Below are positions 46,759 through 56,294 of a stretch of DNA of 64,000 nt, piece by piece. Each line of letters begins with the position of its first letter. Positions within the stretch are counted from its first letter, which is position 1. Location of the stretch: contig CM030358.1 in assembly GCA_017893485.1 (NCBI GenBank), positions 152,347,368 through 152,411,367 of the forward strand. Reading direction: 5' to 3'. The notes under the pieces were generated by a model. That model was not told where the DNA came from and ran no database searches. It worked only from the letters and a program-made list of their open reading frames with translations. Source of the stretch: Hemerocallis citrina (lineage: Eukaryota > Streptophyta > Magnoliopsida > Asparagales > Asphodelaceae). The position numbers and the translations under genes are program-made.

Positions 46759-48513
46759 ATGCCTCCGAGAAAAGCCAAATCTAGGGGGTCCAACCGTGGG
46801 CCCAATCCCGCCGATCAGCAGGAGCCAGTCCCTGACCAACCCGTTCTGCAGCAGGAACGACCTCCGCTTCAGACGAAAGACCCCCTTCAGCAAGATCAGC
46901 CCCTTCAGAATCAGCAACCCCCCAAGGGTCCGACCGGACCTCAGAATGCTGGTGCGGGGGGCTCCCGCGGAAAGCAACCTCTCCACCAAGACCGCATCTC
47001 CATACACAATGCCTCTACGGATTCCATGGCATCACACAATCCTCAGAGTCGGCAGAAGAAGGACGTGGATCTTCGTCACCGTCTGGACGAAAAACGGGCC
47101 CGAGAGGGAACCTCCCGCCACTATCGTCCGGGTGAACGATCTCCCCGTCACCGGGATTACAGAAGGTCTCCTCACCGTAGGGGGCGAAGGGAATCCCCCG
47201 AGCATCGCAGAAGAAGACCACGCTCCCCCGTGGGTTGGCAGCAGCCTAAGAACGAGGAGGCACCAATCACCCGTGCCGAGTTCCAGCAGTTCCAAGCGAC
47301 CATCCTACAAGCTCTCACCAACGCACCCAAGGCTCCATCCCCTCCCCCGGTCCGAAGCCCTCGCCGACGGTTCCCCTCTCCTCGTCCTGCTCCTACTAAC
47401 TCCCGGCGTACCCCAAGTCCTCGTCGCTCCCGAAGCTACCATCGCCGCAGTCCTCGTTCTCCTTCGTATGAAGATGAGTCTCGAGGCTCGGCAGATCACC
47501 GTCGGAGGGATGACGCCATGTACCGCCGTCTTCATGAAGTAGAAAGGTGCCTGGGTCGGATAAACCGAGAAGAGGAGCTTAGGGGGAGGACCTTACGTCC
47601 TAGCCAACCCCCTTTCTCCCGAACCATAGTGGATGCACCTGTCCCGTTCGGCTTCAAACCTCCCCAATTTGAGACTTACACCGGGGAGACCGATCCAGTT
47701 GATCACATCGAAAGCTTTAAGACTTTGATGCTCCTCCATCAAGCTTCTGATGCCCTCCTCTGCAAAACCTTCCCCGCGACACTGAAGGGCCCAGCTCGAG
47801 AGTGGTACTCCCGCCTCGCACCGTCTTCCATATTCTCCTTCGAGCAGTTCGAGACACTCTTCATCACCCACTTCGTGAGTAGCAGGCACACGGAGAAGAC
47901 CAGCATTTCACTCCTCCAGCTTAGGCAAGAGAAAGGTGAGAAGTTAAGAGACTATGTGAAGAGGTTCACAGCCGAAGCCAGGACTATAGCCTCCCTCGAC
48001 CAATCCGTCGCAACAGCCGCCTTCCAATCCAACGTCTTCAATTCCAGCCTCCGCTCCTCTCTTGCTAAGAAGCCTCCACAGAACTTTGCCGACCTCCTTC
48101 TCAGGTGTGACAAGTACATTCGAGCCGAAGAGGCCGCCTACCCTCCAAGCTTCGGAGGGTCTGCCTCAGGGACGAAACGAAAGCTGACCGAAGAAGATGA
48201 GGGCTCCCAAAAATCCCAGAAGGACAGCAATGGACAGCGTCGCCCGACTCCTCGGTTTGAGAAGTTCACCCCCCTCATTGCCAACATATCAGAAGTCCTT
48301 ATGGAGGTGGACAACGAAGGGCTACTCCGCGCTCCCCCGAGAATGAATACACCTGGCAAGAAGAGGAATAAGGATAAGTGGTGCCGCTTTCACAGGGACC
48401 ACGGCCACGACACGGATGATTGTCGGGCTCTCAAGGAGGAGATCGAAGAACTCATACAGCGGGGGCACCTGATCCAGTTCGTCCAAAAAGAGGGGGCCGA
48501 GCCCCTCACCTGA
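46759..48513 (+). CDS. gag: Gag polyprotein of Tat-like gypsy element E
   Basis: An intact frame of 584 residues, the only long undamaged gene in the window. Gag forms the cytoplasmic particle that packages element RNA. Residues 1 to about 280 are Gln/Pro- and Arg/Ser-rich (repeated RSPRR-like basic patches), probably disordered and RNA-binding. A retrotransposon gag (capsid) domain spans about 295-460, with FKPPQFETYTGETDPVDHIE, GPAREWYSRL, FEQFETLFITHF and LRDYVKRFTAEA. The C-terminus has a zinc-binding-like WCRFHRDHGHDTDDC (about 541-555) and EEIEELIQRGHL. ATG 46759 is the first in the frame after the PBS; the frame closes at TGA 48511. No protease follows, so E would need an autonomous partner. 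ORFs on other frames overlapping it are shadows. Confidence 0.93.
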   Translation: MPPRKAKSRGSNRGPNPADQQEPVPDQPVLQQERPPLQTKDPLQQDQPLQNQQPPKGPTGPQNAGAGGSRGKQPLHQDRISIHNASTDSMASHNPQSRQKKDVDLRHRLDEKRAREGTSRHYRPGERSPRHRDYRRSPHRRGRRESPEHRRRRPRSPVGWQQPKNEEAPITRAEFQQFQATILQALTNAPKAPSPPPVRSPRRRFPSPRPAPTNSRRTPSPRRSRSYHRRSPRSPSYEDESRGSADHRRRDDAMYRRLHEVERCLGRINREEELRGRTLRPSQPPFSRTIVDAPVPFGFKPPQFETYTGETDPVDHIESFKTLMLLHQASDALLCKTFPATLKGPAREWYSRLAPSSIFSFEQFETLFITHFVSSRHTEKTSISLLQLRQEKGEKLRDYVKRFTAEARTIASLDQSVATAAFQSNVFNSSLRSSLAKKPPQNFADLLLRCDKYIRAEEAAYPPSFGGSASGTKRKLTEEDEGSQKSQKDSNGQRRPTPRFEKFTPLIANISEVLMEVDNEGLLRAPPRMNTPGKKRNKDKWCRFHRDHGHDTDDCRALKEEIEELIQRGHLIQFVQKEGAEPLT

Positions 48514-48810
48514 TCACCACCTCTTCCAAACGAACAGAAAGGCCCGCCGAGCTTCAAGACTCAGCTCCTCCCAAGAGGTCCTCACCTTATTGTAGAAGTA
48601 GGATTTTGATTTTCAATAAGGCCGATGCTTGTAACTCGGCCAACAGCATGTAATAATGGCTCGCCCTATTGGAGCAGCCACTTAGTTTATTTCAATAAAA
48701 CTTATCTTTTCATTGAAAATTATTGCTCTTGCTCCTCTATCTCTCTGGGTTCGGAGTCCAGCTTCTTCTACATGGCTCCTCCCGCAACTCACTAAACTCT
48801 AACGATGGCT
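48514..48810 (+). other. Post-gag untranslated region with poly(A) signal (E)
   Basis: No protease or RT motif follows gag. AATAAA at 48695-48700, in a TTCAATAAAACTTATC context, looks like the end of a gag or gag-pol transcript. It may mark where a pol gene was deleted, joining gag to the old 3' UTR. This is inference. Confidence 0.4.
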
Positions 48811-49764
48811 CCGGAGTCCAACACTTGGTTCGATTCTGCTTCGAATAACTCGCTCTTAAGCGGGTTAGAAGTGGTTCGCCATTCGGAATTGCTCCCACAG
48901 CCGTTGAATAACCTCACAATGGTTCGGAGTCCAGCACTCGGCTCGACTCTTCTTCCTCGGCTCGTCCTCAGATGAGCCAGGAGTGGATCGCCGTTCGAAA
49001 TTGCTCCTGCAGCCGTTGAATGGATCGGAGTCCAACACTTGGCTCGATTCTACTTCGCAAGTTCGCTCCTGAGCGGACTAGAAGTAGCTCGCCATTCGAA
49101 ACTGCTCCTGCATCCCTCAAACAACCTCACAATGGTTCGGAGTCCAGCACTCGGCTCGACTCTTCTTCCCCGGCTCGTCCTCAGACGAGCCAGGAGTAGA
49201 TCGCCGTTCGAAATTGCTCCTGCAGCCGTTGAATGGATCGGAGTCCAACACTTGGCTCGATTCTACTTCGCAAGTTCGCTCCTGAGCGGACTAGAAGTAG
49301 CTCGCCATTCGAAACTGCTCCTGCATCCCTCAAACAACCTCACAATGGTTCGGAGTCCAGCACTCGGCTCGACTCTTCTTCCCCGGCTCGTCCTCAGACG
49401 AGCCAGGAGTAGATCGCCGTTCGAAATTGCTCCTGCAGCCGTTGAATGGATCGGAGTCCAACACTTGGCTCGATTCTACTTCGCAAGTTCGCTCCTGAGC
49501 GGACTAGAAGTAGCTCGCCATTCGAAACTGCTCCTGCATCCCTCAAACAACCTCACAATGGTTCGGAGTCCAGCACTCGGCTCGACTCTTCTTCCCCGGC
49601 TCGTCCTCAGACAAGCCAGGAGTAGATCGCCGTTCGAAATTGCTCCTGCAGCCGTTGAATGGATCGGAGTCCAACACTTGGCTCGATTCTACTTCGCAAG
49701 TTCGCTCCTGAGCGGACTAGAAGTAGCTCGCCATTCGAAACTGCTCCTGCATCCCTCAAACTAA
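48811..49764 (+). repeat. 213-bp tandem repeats in E
   Basis: Near-identical units start at TGGATCGG 49021, 49234, 49447 and 49660 (period exactly 213), with a diverged unit before at 48811-49020 and a fading one after. Each holds GGAGTCCAACACTTGGCTCG and GGAGTCCAGCACTCGGCTCG. Because 213 is divisible by three, one frame stays open for 241 codons (49039-49764). Nothing suggests it is translated. Confidence 0.9.
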
Positions 49765-50989
49765 CCTCACGATGGTCGGGGTCCTATGGCTCGACTTTAC
49801 TTCACCGGCTCGTCCTTAAACGGGCCAGAGGAAGATAGCCATTCCGAACTGCCCCCACGACCATCCGAGCTGAGCTACCCATCTACCGAGAAGCGAAGTG
49901 GCGGAAAATGTGTCCCAAAATCCGTGCTCAGATCTGCCGAACAAGATGCATCTGCCGAGCAGCTGAGCAGATGAAGAGCAAGAAGAAAAAGAGGCTAACG
50001 GGTCAGGGTCGGATCCAATACCCTCGGTCCGACCCATACCCTTCTTAGCTCCTTCATTCTTGTCCTTCTTCAGTCTTCCCGCCAAAGGTACCCAACACTT
50101 CTGCCCTTCTTCACTGTGCGAAGGAACGAGGCAGGGGAGAGAACCCGAATGCCTCTCCTCCCCTTCTCAAGGCCAAGCTCTTCACTCCGCTCGCCTCCAA
50201 AGCGGAGCTCTTCCCGACGAGTTCGGAGCTCACAACCCTCCCCTGGAGTTGCTCCTTGCACTCACTTCAGAGAATGGGTCTTCCCAGCACCTCTTCTCCT
50301 AGGAGTGGAGCTCCTCTTCAAAAATCTCCAAAACCAAACAGAATAGAGACAACTTCAGAGCTCCTCACCTCTCCCATATGCTGACCCATCCTCCCGAGCC
50401 GAGGAGCAGAGCTTCATCGACCTATCCCCTTCGTCAACTCAATAAGCTTCTCCTCACGCTCGAGCCATCAGAACAGCCGAGCTACCGAATAGCTCAACCG
50501 AGTCTTCAAGGAACACTTCCTTCAAAACAGACAACTCAGCACCTCGGCCAACGATACTGACCCTCCGAGCCGAGGTGCCCGGGTACCGACCCTCGTTTAT
50601 GGCAAAAAATCGTCCCGAGGCGATCTCACCGTTAGATCATCTCCAAATTCGCACTCAAGCATGATGGACGGATCAGATCGCGCCATGTCATCACAAAACG
50701 ACAAGATAACGTTTTCTCGAAACTCGTGCCTCTTGTCTCGTGATTCGCGCTACGATTGTGATCAACCGTCCAGATCGAGCTGCGTAGCCTGGATCTGCCA
50801 ATCTACCAACATGCGGAGCGGCGAAAATGTGCCTCAAAATCCGTGCTCGGAATCGCCGAACAAAGCAAGCAGATGAAGAGGAAGAAAGAAAAAGAGGCTA
50901 ACGGTCGGGGTCGGATCCGATACCCACGGTCCGACCCATACCCATCTTAGCTCCTTCATTCTTCTCCTTCTTCCCCAACACATCTCCTC

Positions 50990-51205
50990 TTCTCCACCGT
51001 GCGGAAGGACAAGGCAGAGGAGAGAACCCAACTGCCTCTCCTCCCCGTCCTCTGCTCCTCTTCTTCACCGTGCGGAAGAACAAGGCAGAGGAGAGAACCC
51101 AATTGCCTCTTCTCCCCTTCCTCTTCTCCTCTTCTCCACCGTGCGGAAGAACAAGGCAGAGGAGAGAACCCAAATACCTCTCCTCCCCTTCCTCTTTCTC
51201 CTCAG
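50990..51205 (+). repeat. 71-bp tandem repeat, three copies, in E
   Basis: CACCGTGCGGAAGRACAAGG recurs with period 71, followed by CAGAGGAGAGAACCCAA and a CT-rich tract. Confidence 0.85.
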
Positions 51206-53339
51206 AAGTGATGCCGATCCGAAGTGCTGCCGTACCGACCCTCGTTTATGGAGAAAAATTCGGCCGACCCCATCTAACCGTTGGATCATCTCAGAATTCA
51301 CACTCAAGCGTGATGGACGGATCAGATCGCACCACGTCACCGCAAAACGACAAGATAACGTTTTCTCGAAACTCGTGCCTCTTGTCTCGTGATTCGCGCC
51401 ACGATCGTGATCAACCGTCCAGATTGAGCCACGTAGCTCGGATCTCAAATCCGAGCTACCGAACTACCGAACCGCAAAGTGGAGAAAAATGCTCCTCAAA
51501 ATCCGTGCTCGGATTGGCCGAACAAGAAGCAGATCCGAGGAGCTCAGATTTTCCGAACAAGAAGCAGAGGAGAAAGAATAAAAAAAAAGAGCACGTGGGG
51601 CCGGGTTCGACCCGTTAGGGGATCCGAACCCATCAACCCACGACCTGAACTCCACTCCTCTTCTTCCCTATGTTCCCGCCGAAAACAAAACCAACAGAGA
51701 AGGGAAGACCCAAACTCCTCTTCTTCACGTACGAGCTCCGCCATGGCCAGCACCTCCTCCTTCCTCGCCTAGAAAGGAGAGGCGAAAAAGAAACGAAGAA
51801 GAAGGAGGGCGTGGGGCGAGTTCGGTGGAGAAAGAAACGAGGAGGGAGAGAGAGAGTCGAAGGAGAAGCGAAGAAAAAGAAGAAGACAGGAGAAAGAAGC
51901 AGCAAAGCCACGTGGCATCTTTGGAGGTACAGCCGAGCCGTATGGCCGAGCCGTATAGCCGAGCCGGGGTGCCTTCGCCGAAGCGCCGAACCGAGGTGCT
52001 GAATTGCCGACGCTGTATATGGGGAAAAATTCGACCGAACCCATCTCACCGTCGGATCGTCTCAAAATTCGTGCTAAAACATGATGAACGGCTCAGATCT
52101 CGCCACGTCACCACAAAACGACAAGATAACGTTTTCTCGAAACTCGTGCCTCTTGTCTCGTGATTCGCGCCACGATCGTGATCAACCGTCCAGATTGAGC
52201 CACGTAGCTCGGATCTCAAATCCGAGCTACCGAACTACCGAACCGCTAAGCGGCAAAAAATCTCCTCATAATCCGTGCTCGGATTGGCCGAACAAGAAGC
52301 AGATCCGACGAGCTCGGATTTTCCGAACAAGGAAGGAGAGAGGGAGAGAGAGAGAGAGAAAAAAAAAAAAAAAAAAAAAGCTCACGGGGCCGGGTTCGGA
52401 CCCATCAAGGGGATCCGACCCGAACCCCAATCCAGCTCTTCCCCTACCCTCTCCCGCCAAAAACAAACTGAGGAAAAGAAAACCCATCATCTCCTTCGAA
52501 AGCTTCGTCGCCAGGCTCCCCCCTTCGTCGAGCTCCAAGACCCAACACGTCGACAAGCTCCCCCCTTCACGAAGCTCACCGCTGCTCCGAGCAGCCGAAG
52601 CCCGTCGTCGAGCCCTTCTTCGGCGTGCGCCATCAAGCTCCCCTCCGCCGAAGCGCAAGCTTCGGCACCGGGCGCCATCCGTCGTCGAGCTCACCTCCTC
52701 GCCACCTTCGTCCAAGCTTGAACTCCGCCACAACTCCGAGCACCCACTCTCGCCGAAGTGTCGACTCTCCATGCCGAGCCGAACCCATTACTGAGCACCA
52801 AAGCTCCGACGAGTTCCATCGAATCCTCGCCGAGCCGAAGCTACAACTGCCTCCGACGCCGAACTCAGCTCATCTCCAGCACCGAGCTCCACCGTGCTCC
52901 TCGTCGAACCCATCGAACCGAAGCCCCAAGTTCCTCGCCATACCGAAGAGCTCCGCCTTCCTCCTTCGCGAGTTCCATTCGTCGCCTCCGAGCTCCGATG
53001 GCGAGCTCCGAGCCTCCCGTCGACATCTCCCGTGAGCTAACGAAGAACGAAGAAGGAGAGGCAAAGCTGAAAGATGGAGGAGAGGGGACGAGGTCGGGGG
53101 AGAGCTAACGAAGAAGAAGAAGAAGAGAAGCAGCAGCGCGAAAAAGAAGAAGAAGAAGAAAAAAGAAGAAGAAGAAAAAAAAAAAAAAAAAAATGCCACG
53201 TGGCGGTCCACGTGGCGACATCTCACCGAGCCGGGGTGACTTCGCCGAAGCGCCGAAGTGCCGAACTCGTAATTGGAGAAAAAAAGAGGCCGGGCCACAC
53301 GATCCGTCCGATCGTTCCAAAATTCGCGTCGCGACACGA

Positions 53340-53516
53340 TCGACGCTCAGGAACGCGCCACGTGTCCCGATCGTGATCTGCATCACGATGCGCGCAGATC
53401 TGATCGTGATGAACGGCCAGAAATGTGCCACGTGTCAAGATCGCGATCTGCCTCACGATGCGTGCTCATCTGGTCATGATGGACGGCCAGAAATCTGCCA
53501 CGTGTCCAGGTAATAT
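53340..53516 (+). repeat. 70-bp repeats carrying G-box/ABRE-like CCACGTGTC in E
   Basis: GCCACGTGTC occurs at 53357, 53427 and 53497, exactly 70 bp apart, within repeats of GATCGTGATCTGC and GGCCAGAAAT. Two further CCACGTGGC motifs lie at about 53198 and 53208, and one at about 51908. Confidence 0.8.
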
Positions 53517-53953
53517 TTAAATTATTTATTTATTTATTTAATTGTTTTTTTTATTTAAAAAATCCGAAAAAAATATTTAAAAATCGAAAAAATTAATTAA
53601 AAATTCTAAAAATAATTATTAATTCAGAAAAAATTATTTTTAAATTCTGAAAAAATAATTATTAAATTAGAATAATTAATTAATATTTTAGATAATTAAT
53701 TATTTAATTCGGAAAATGAATAAAAAATTCAAAAAAATGAGAAAAAATTCAGAAAAATCTGGAAAAATCACCAAAAATCCAGAAAATTCTGAGAATATTT
53801 TTGGGCATTTTACAAGCCCATAATAACACTGTTACACCCCGAGCAAGATTCCAAACTCCCTTGAGAACACCGATAAAATCCCGTACGCCATTGAAACAGT
53901 AAAACTACTCCTCAAAGGCTGATCACACTCAGTCTTTAGGAGTGGGGGGCTCG
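53517..53953 (+). other. AT-rich end of E internal region and polypurine tract
   Basis: An abrupt switch from GC-rich repeats to TTTATTTAATT/AAAATTCAGAAAA-type sequence, without an ORF. AGGAGTGGGGGGCTCG at 53938-53953 is the polypurine tract abutting the 3' LTR. Confidence 0.75.
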
Positions 53954-54613
53954 TGATATGGCTAAAAATAGGATTAAATCGGGACCGTTCACATCGGACT
54001 CGAATCTTAAAGCTCAGGGGTAAAACGGTAATTTCACATGCAAATGGGTCCGAAGCGGGTACTGGGTCTCCTTCTCACAGATCCAATAACCTGCAAACGG
54101 ATCCACCTCAGCTGGGTACGGGTTTCAACCCGCTACCAACCCGATCCGACAAGATACAATCAAGGTCCCTGATTAGATCTAAATCAACGGCCATGATTCA
54201 CAGCTATCTTTTCACTGGGGATTAGGGATTAAATTCCTTAACTGATTATAGGGGATATACCTTATCAGATTACATGCCTTATCTGATTACGGGGAATATT
54301 CCTTATCTAATCACGGGGATTACATTCCTAAAACCAGTCCCTAAGACGCCTATAAATACCCCTCACCCATCTCCATTAAGAGGTAATCAATCTTTTTCTA
54401 GTTAAACGCTCTTTCATAATCATTTCTGGATTACTGACTTGAGCGTCGGAGGGTGCGTCGCCGGGATCAACCCCGGTGTCTCGCACTTCCTTGCAGGTGA
54501 ACGGCGGGAGTCAACGGTCAAGCTCCGACGAACAGGTTAGGCGTTTGCTATTCAGGTTTTCCACGAACTCACAAATTCATCTGTTTGCCCCCACACCGAA
54601 ATTAGCGGCAACA
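53954..54613 (+). repeat. E 3' LTR, 660 bp
   Basis: Same length and, by eye, one base different from the 5' LTR (T54092 in place of C46165, a CpG to TpG change). The 90-codon ORF at 53953-54225 is LTR sequence and not a gene. Confidence 0.95.
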
Positions 54614-54618
54614 GTAAC

Positions 54619-55441
54619 AATGGGGTAGCTCCCCAGATTATTTCTTTTATTTATACCTCCTCAACCATGTCATATTATCAAGAACAGAAAGTGGACCGAA
54701 TTAGAATACATTGCATAGCAAGGGTTCAAATCCCTGAACTGGAGAAACTGCTTGATCTGGGACACATGTAGTATGGGATGCATGTGTGTCCAGAGTCTTT
54801 CTTACATTAGATTAAGTGCATCTATTATGTACTCTGTCTTTTGTATTAGACTTCAAATCATGGCATACACAAACACTAGGAAGTTAGGATACACGTATCT
54901 TTTCCATTCAAGTGGAATTATAGGTGTGATAGTTGGAGATCGCTGTTTTATTATCAGCATTGCGTCAGTAGAATTACTGACGTACCCCACCTTTTAGGTA
55001 CATGGATATCAGGTCACGAGTGCAGGAGAATCCAAGATCGGTAGGGCATCCAAGGGAAATGGCAGTATACATGCCTACCAATCGAGCGAGTGTAGAAATA
55101 TTAGAGTCACGCAGCAAAAGGCTCAAACCGAGAGGCAAGTCCCAGGGGGGCAGGTAGACCATTCAGTAAAGTTTTGGTAGTAACCAATGGATTGCCGCTC
55201 TGGAAGACAGCCGATGGCTTCCCAAGAAGAGTTTAAATATTCTTGTAATCAGTTGTAATAAGCCATGTAATTTGTATTCCTTGTTCAATGACAAATTGAT
55301 ATTTGTAATCATTGATATAATAACTCTGATGACAATAAAAGTGTTTAAATTTCCGTGTTATTTACTGTGTTGAGATGCATTTGAAGACAAAGATTCTGGT
55401 TGTGTCACGGATGTCCGATAACAGGGATCCGGGGCGTTACA
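54619..55441 (+). repeat. B 5' LTR, segment 2 (R/U5 end)
   Basis: It resumes the B LTR after the right TSD of E (54614-54618) and aligns with 63855 to the window end. It ends GGGGCGTTACA. Confidence 0.88.
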
Positions 55442-55445
55442 GAAG

Positions 55446-55457
55446 TGGTATCAGAGC
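55446..55457 (+). other. Primer-binding site of B
   Basis: TGGTATCAGAGC starts five bases after the LTR and is complementary to plant initiator-Met tRNA. Confidence 0.82.
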
Positions 55458-55599
55458 TGACTTCAAATTGTAGTCTAACACAGTTGGAAATTAAAACTTA
55501 GAATGCCAGTTAGAGGCAGGATTTGTTCAGATAGTTCGAGTAATTGATATATCTGTGATTCCTCTCTAACCAGGACTAAACTCATTTATGTTTTGTAGA

Positions 55600-56273
55600 A
55601 TGGTGTTCGAAGATATCTTCATCAGTGATGTGTCAGTGGCAGCAGGTGAACCAATGCCCGCAAATGGACCAATGTCAGTGGAATAAGAAATAATGGAAGT
55701 TCCACAGCAGACCGATAATGTAGGGGACTCACTCCCACCACCATCAAGCCCAACCGTGGAGCAACAGATAAAGCCGACATATATCTGAGAATGAAAATGT
55801 TAAGGAAAAGTAAGGACAAGGAGGTTCGCTAGGACGAGCAGCAGATTGCACACCTAAAGAAAGAGCAAAGGCAACTTCAATCCTATATGACACGCTTACA
55901 GAATCATTGGTGTGAACTCCAGGAAGACACCAAGCCAAAAATTGCTGAGAAGATTATCAAACCAAGGGGAACTGGGAAAAGAACCAAATGTTCCAAAAGA
56001 AAATGCTCCAAGAAGACAATTACCACCAAGAGTTGTTTTGAATATGGGAAAGACGGACACCTCAAGTCAAAACACCCAACAGTTATAGCCAAGAATTGTT
56101 ACAATTGTGGAAAATTTGGACATATCAAGCCAAATTGCCCACAACTACAAGGAGGATGCTCATCAAGCAAGAAATCAGATTGTCCACGACTGCAAGGGAA
56201 CCCCAATGACCAGTTACTAAAGGTGATAGATAAAGGGAAGAAGCCTATTCATCAGGGACGAATTTTAGCTTAA
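55600..56273 (+). pseudogene. Reduced gag of element B (nucleocapsid knuckles, no capsid seen)
   Basis: An ATG at 55600 opens a short acidic frame (MVFEDIFISDV) that ends after 28 codons. After stops and a shift, a helical, charged stretch (LRMKMLRKSKDKEV, then DEQQIAHLKKEQRQLQSY) leads into the open frame at 55887-56273. This holds a damaged knuckle CFEYGKDGHLKSKHP, in which two metal ligands are lost, and an intact one CYNCGKFGHIKPNC (56097-56138). No capsid domain lies between, and no protease follows. The protein, if ever made, would bind RNA. It may be a relic of a full gag after internal deletion. Confidence 0.65.
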
Positions 56274-56294
56274 CTGGAAAGAAGTATGTAATAG

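Larger units (their letters stand above)
49765..53520 (+). repeat. GC-rich region of E with long dispersed repeats
   Basis: A segment of about 220 bp (ACCCTCGTTTATGG through GATCAACCGTCCAGATNGAGC) recurs at 50588-50790, 51236-51430 and 52008-52200, with a diverged piece at about 53270. Each is followed by a related block (AAAATCCGTGCTCGG, then AAGCAGA, then purine-rich sequence, then GGGTCGGATCCGA). Units are 650-800 bp apart. Open frames on both strands (for example 51070-51618, 52081-52794, 52266-52772) follow the base composition and are not conserved between copies, so I call none a gene. Confidence 0.75.
46027..54613 (+). mobile_element. Young gag-only LTR retrotransposon E (TR-GAG type, Tat-like)
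   Basis: Two 660-bp LTRs (46027-46686 and 53954-54613) differ by eye at a single base, C46165 versus T54092, at a CpG. The TSD GTAAC is perfect (46022-46026 and 54614-54618). The PBS is TGGCGCCGTCTGTGGG and the polypurine tract is at 53938. The only gene is an intact gag. The remaining 5.4 kb of internal region is GC-rich repeats. Gag-only non-autonomous elements of this build have been called TR-GAG. This is the most recent LTR insertion here. Confidence 0.95.

Noticed and set aside
49039..49764. 241-codon ORF made of 71-residue repeats, as a possible repeat protein gene
   Set aside because: It follows exactly from a 213-bp DNA tandem repeat in a non-coding part of E, has no domain, and shows no start context or conservation evidence.
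52081..53108. Overlapping GC-rich ORFs on both strands in E, possibly a captured host gene fragment
   Set aside because: Both strands are open to similar lengths, the products are low-complexity Ser/Pro/Arg, and the segments partly repeat elsewhere in E without keeping the frame.
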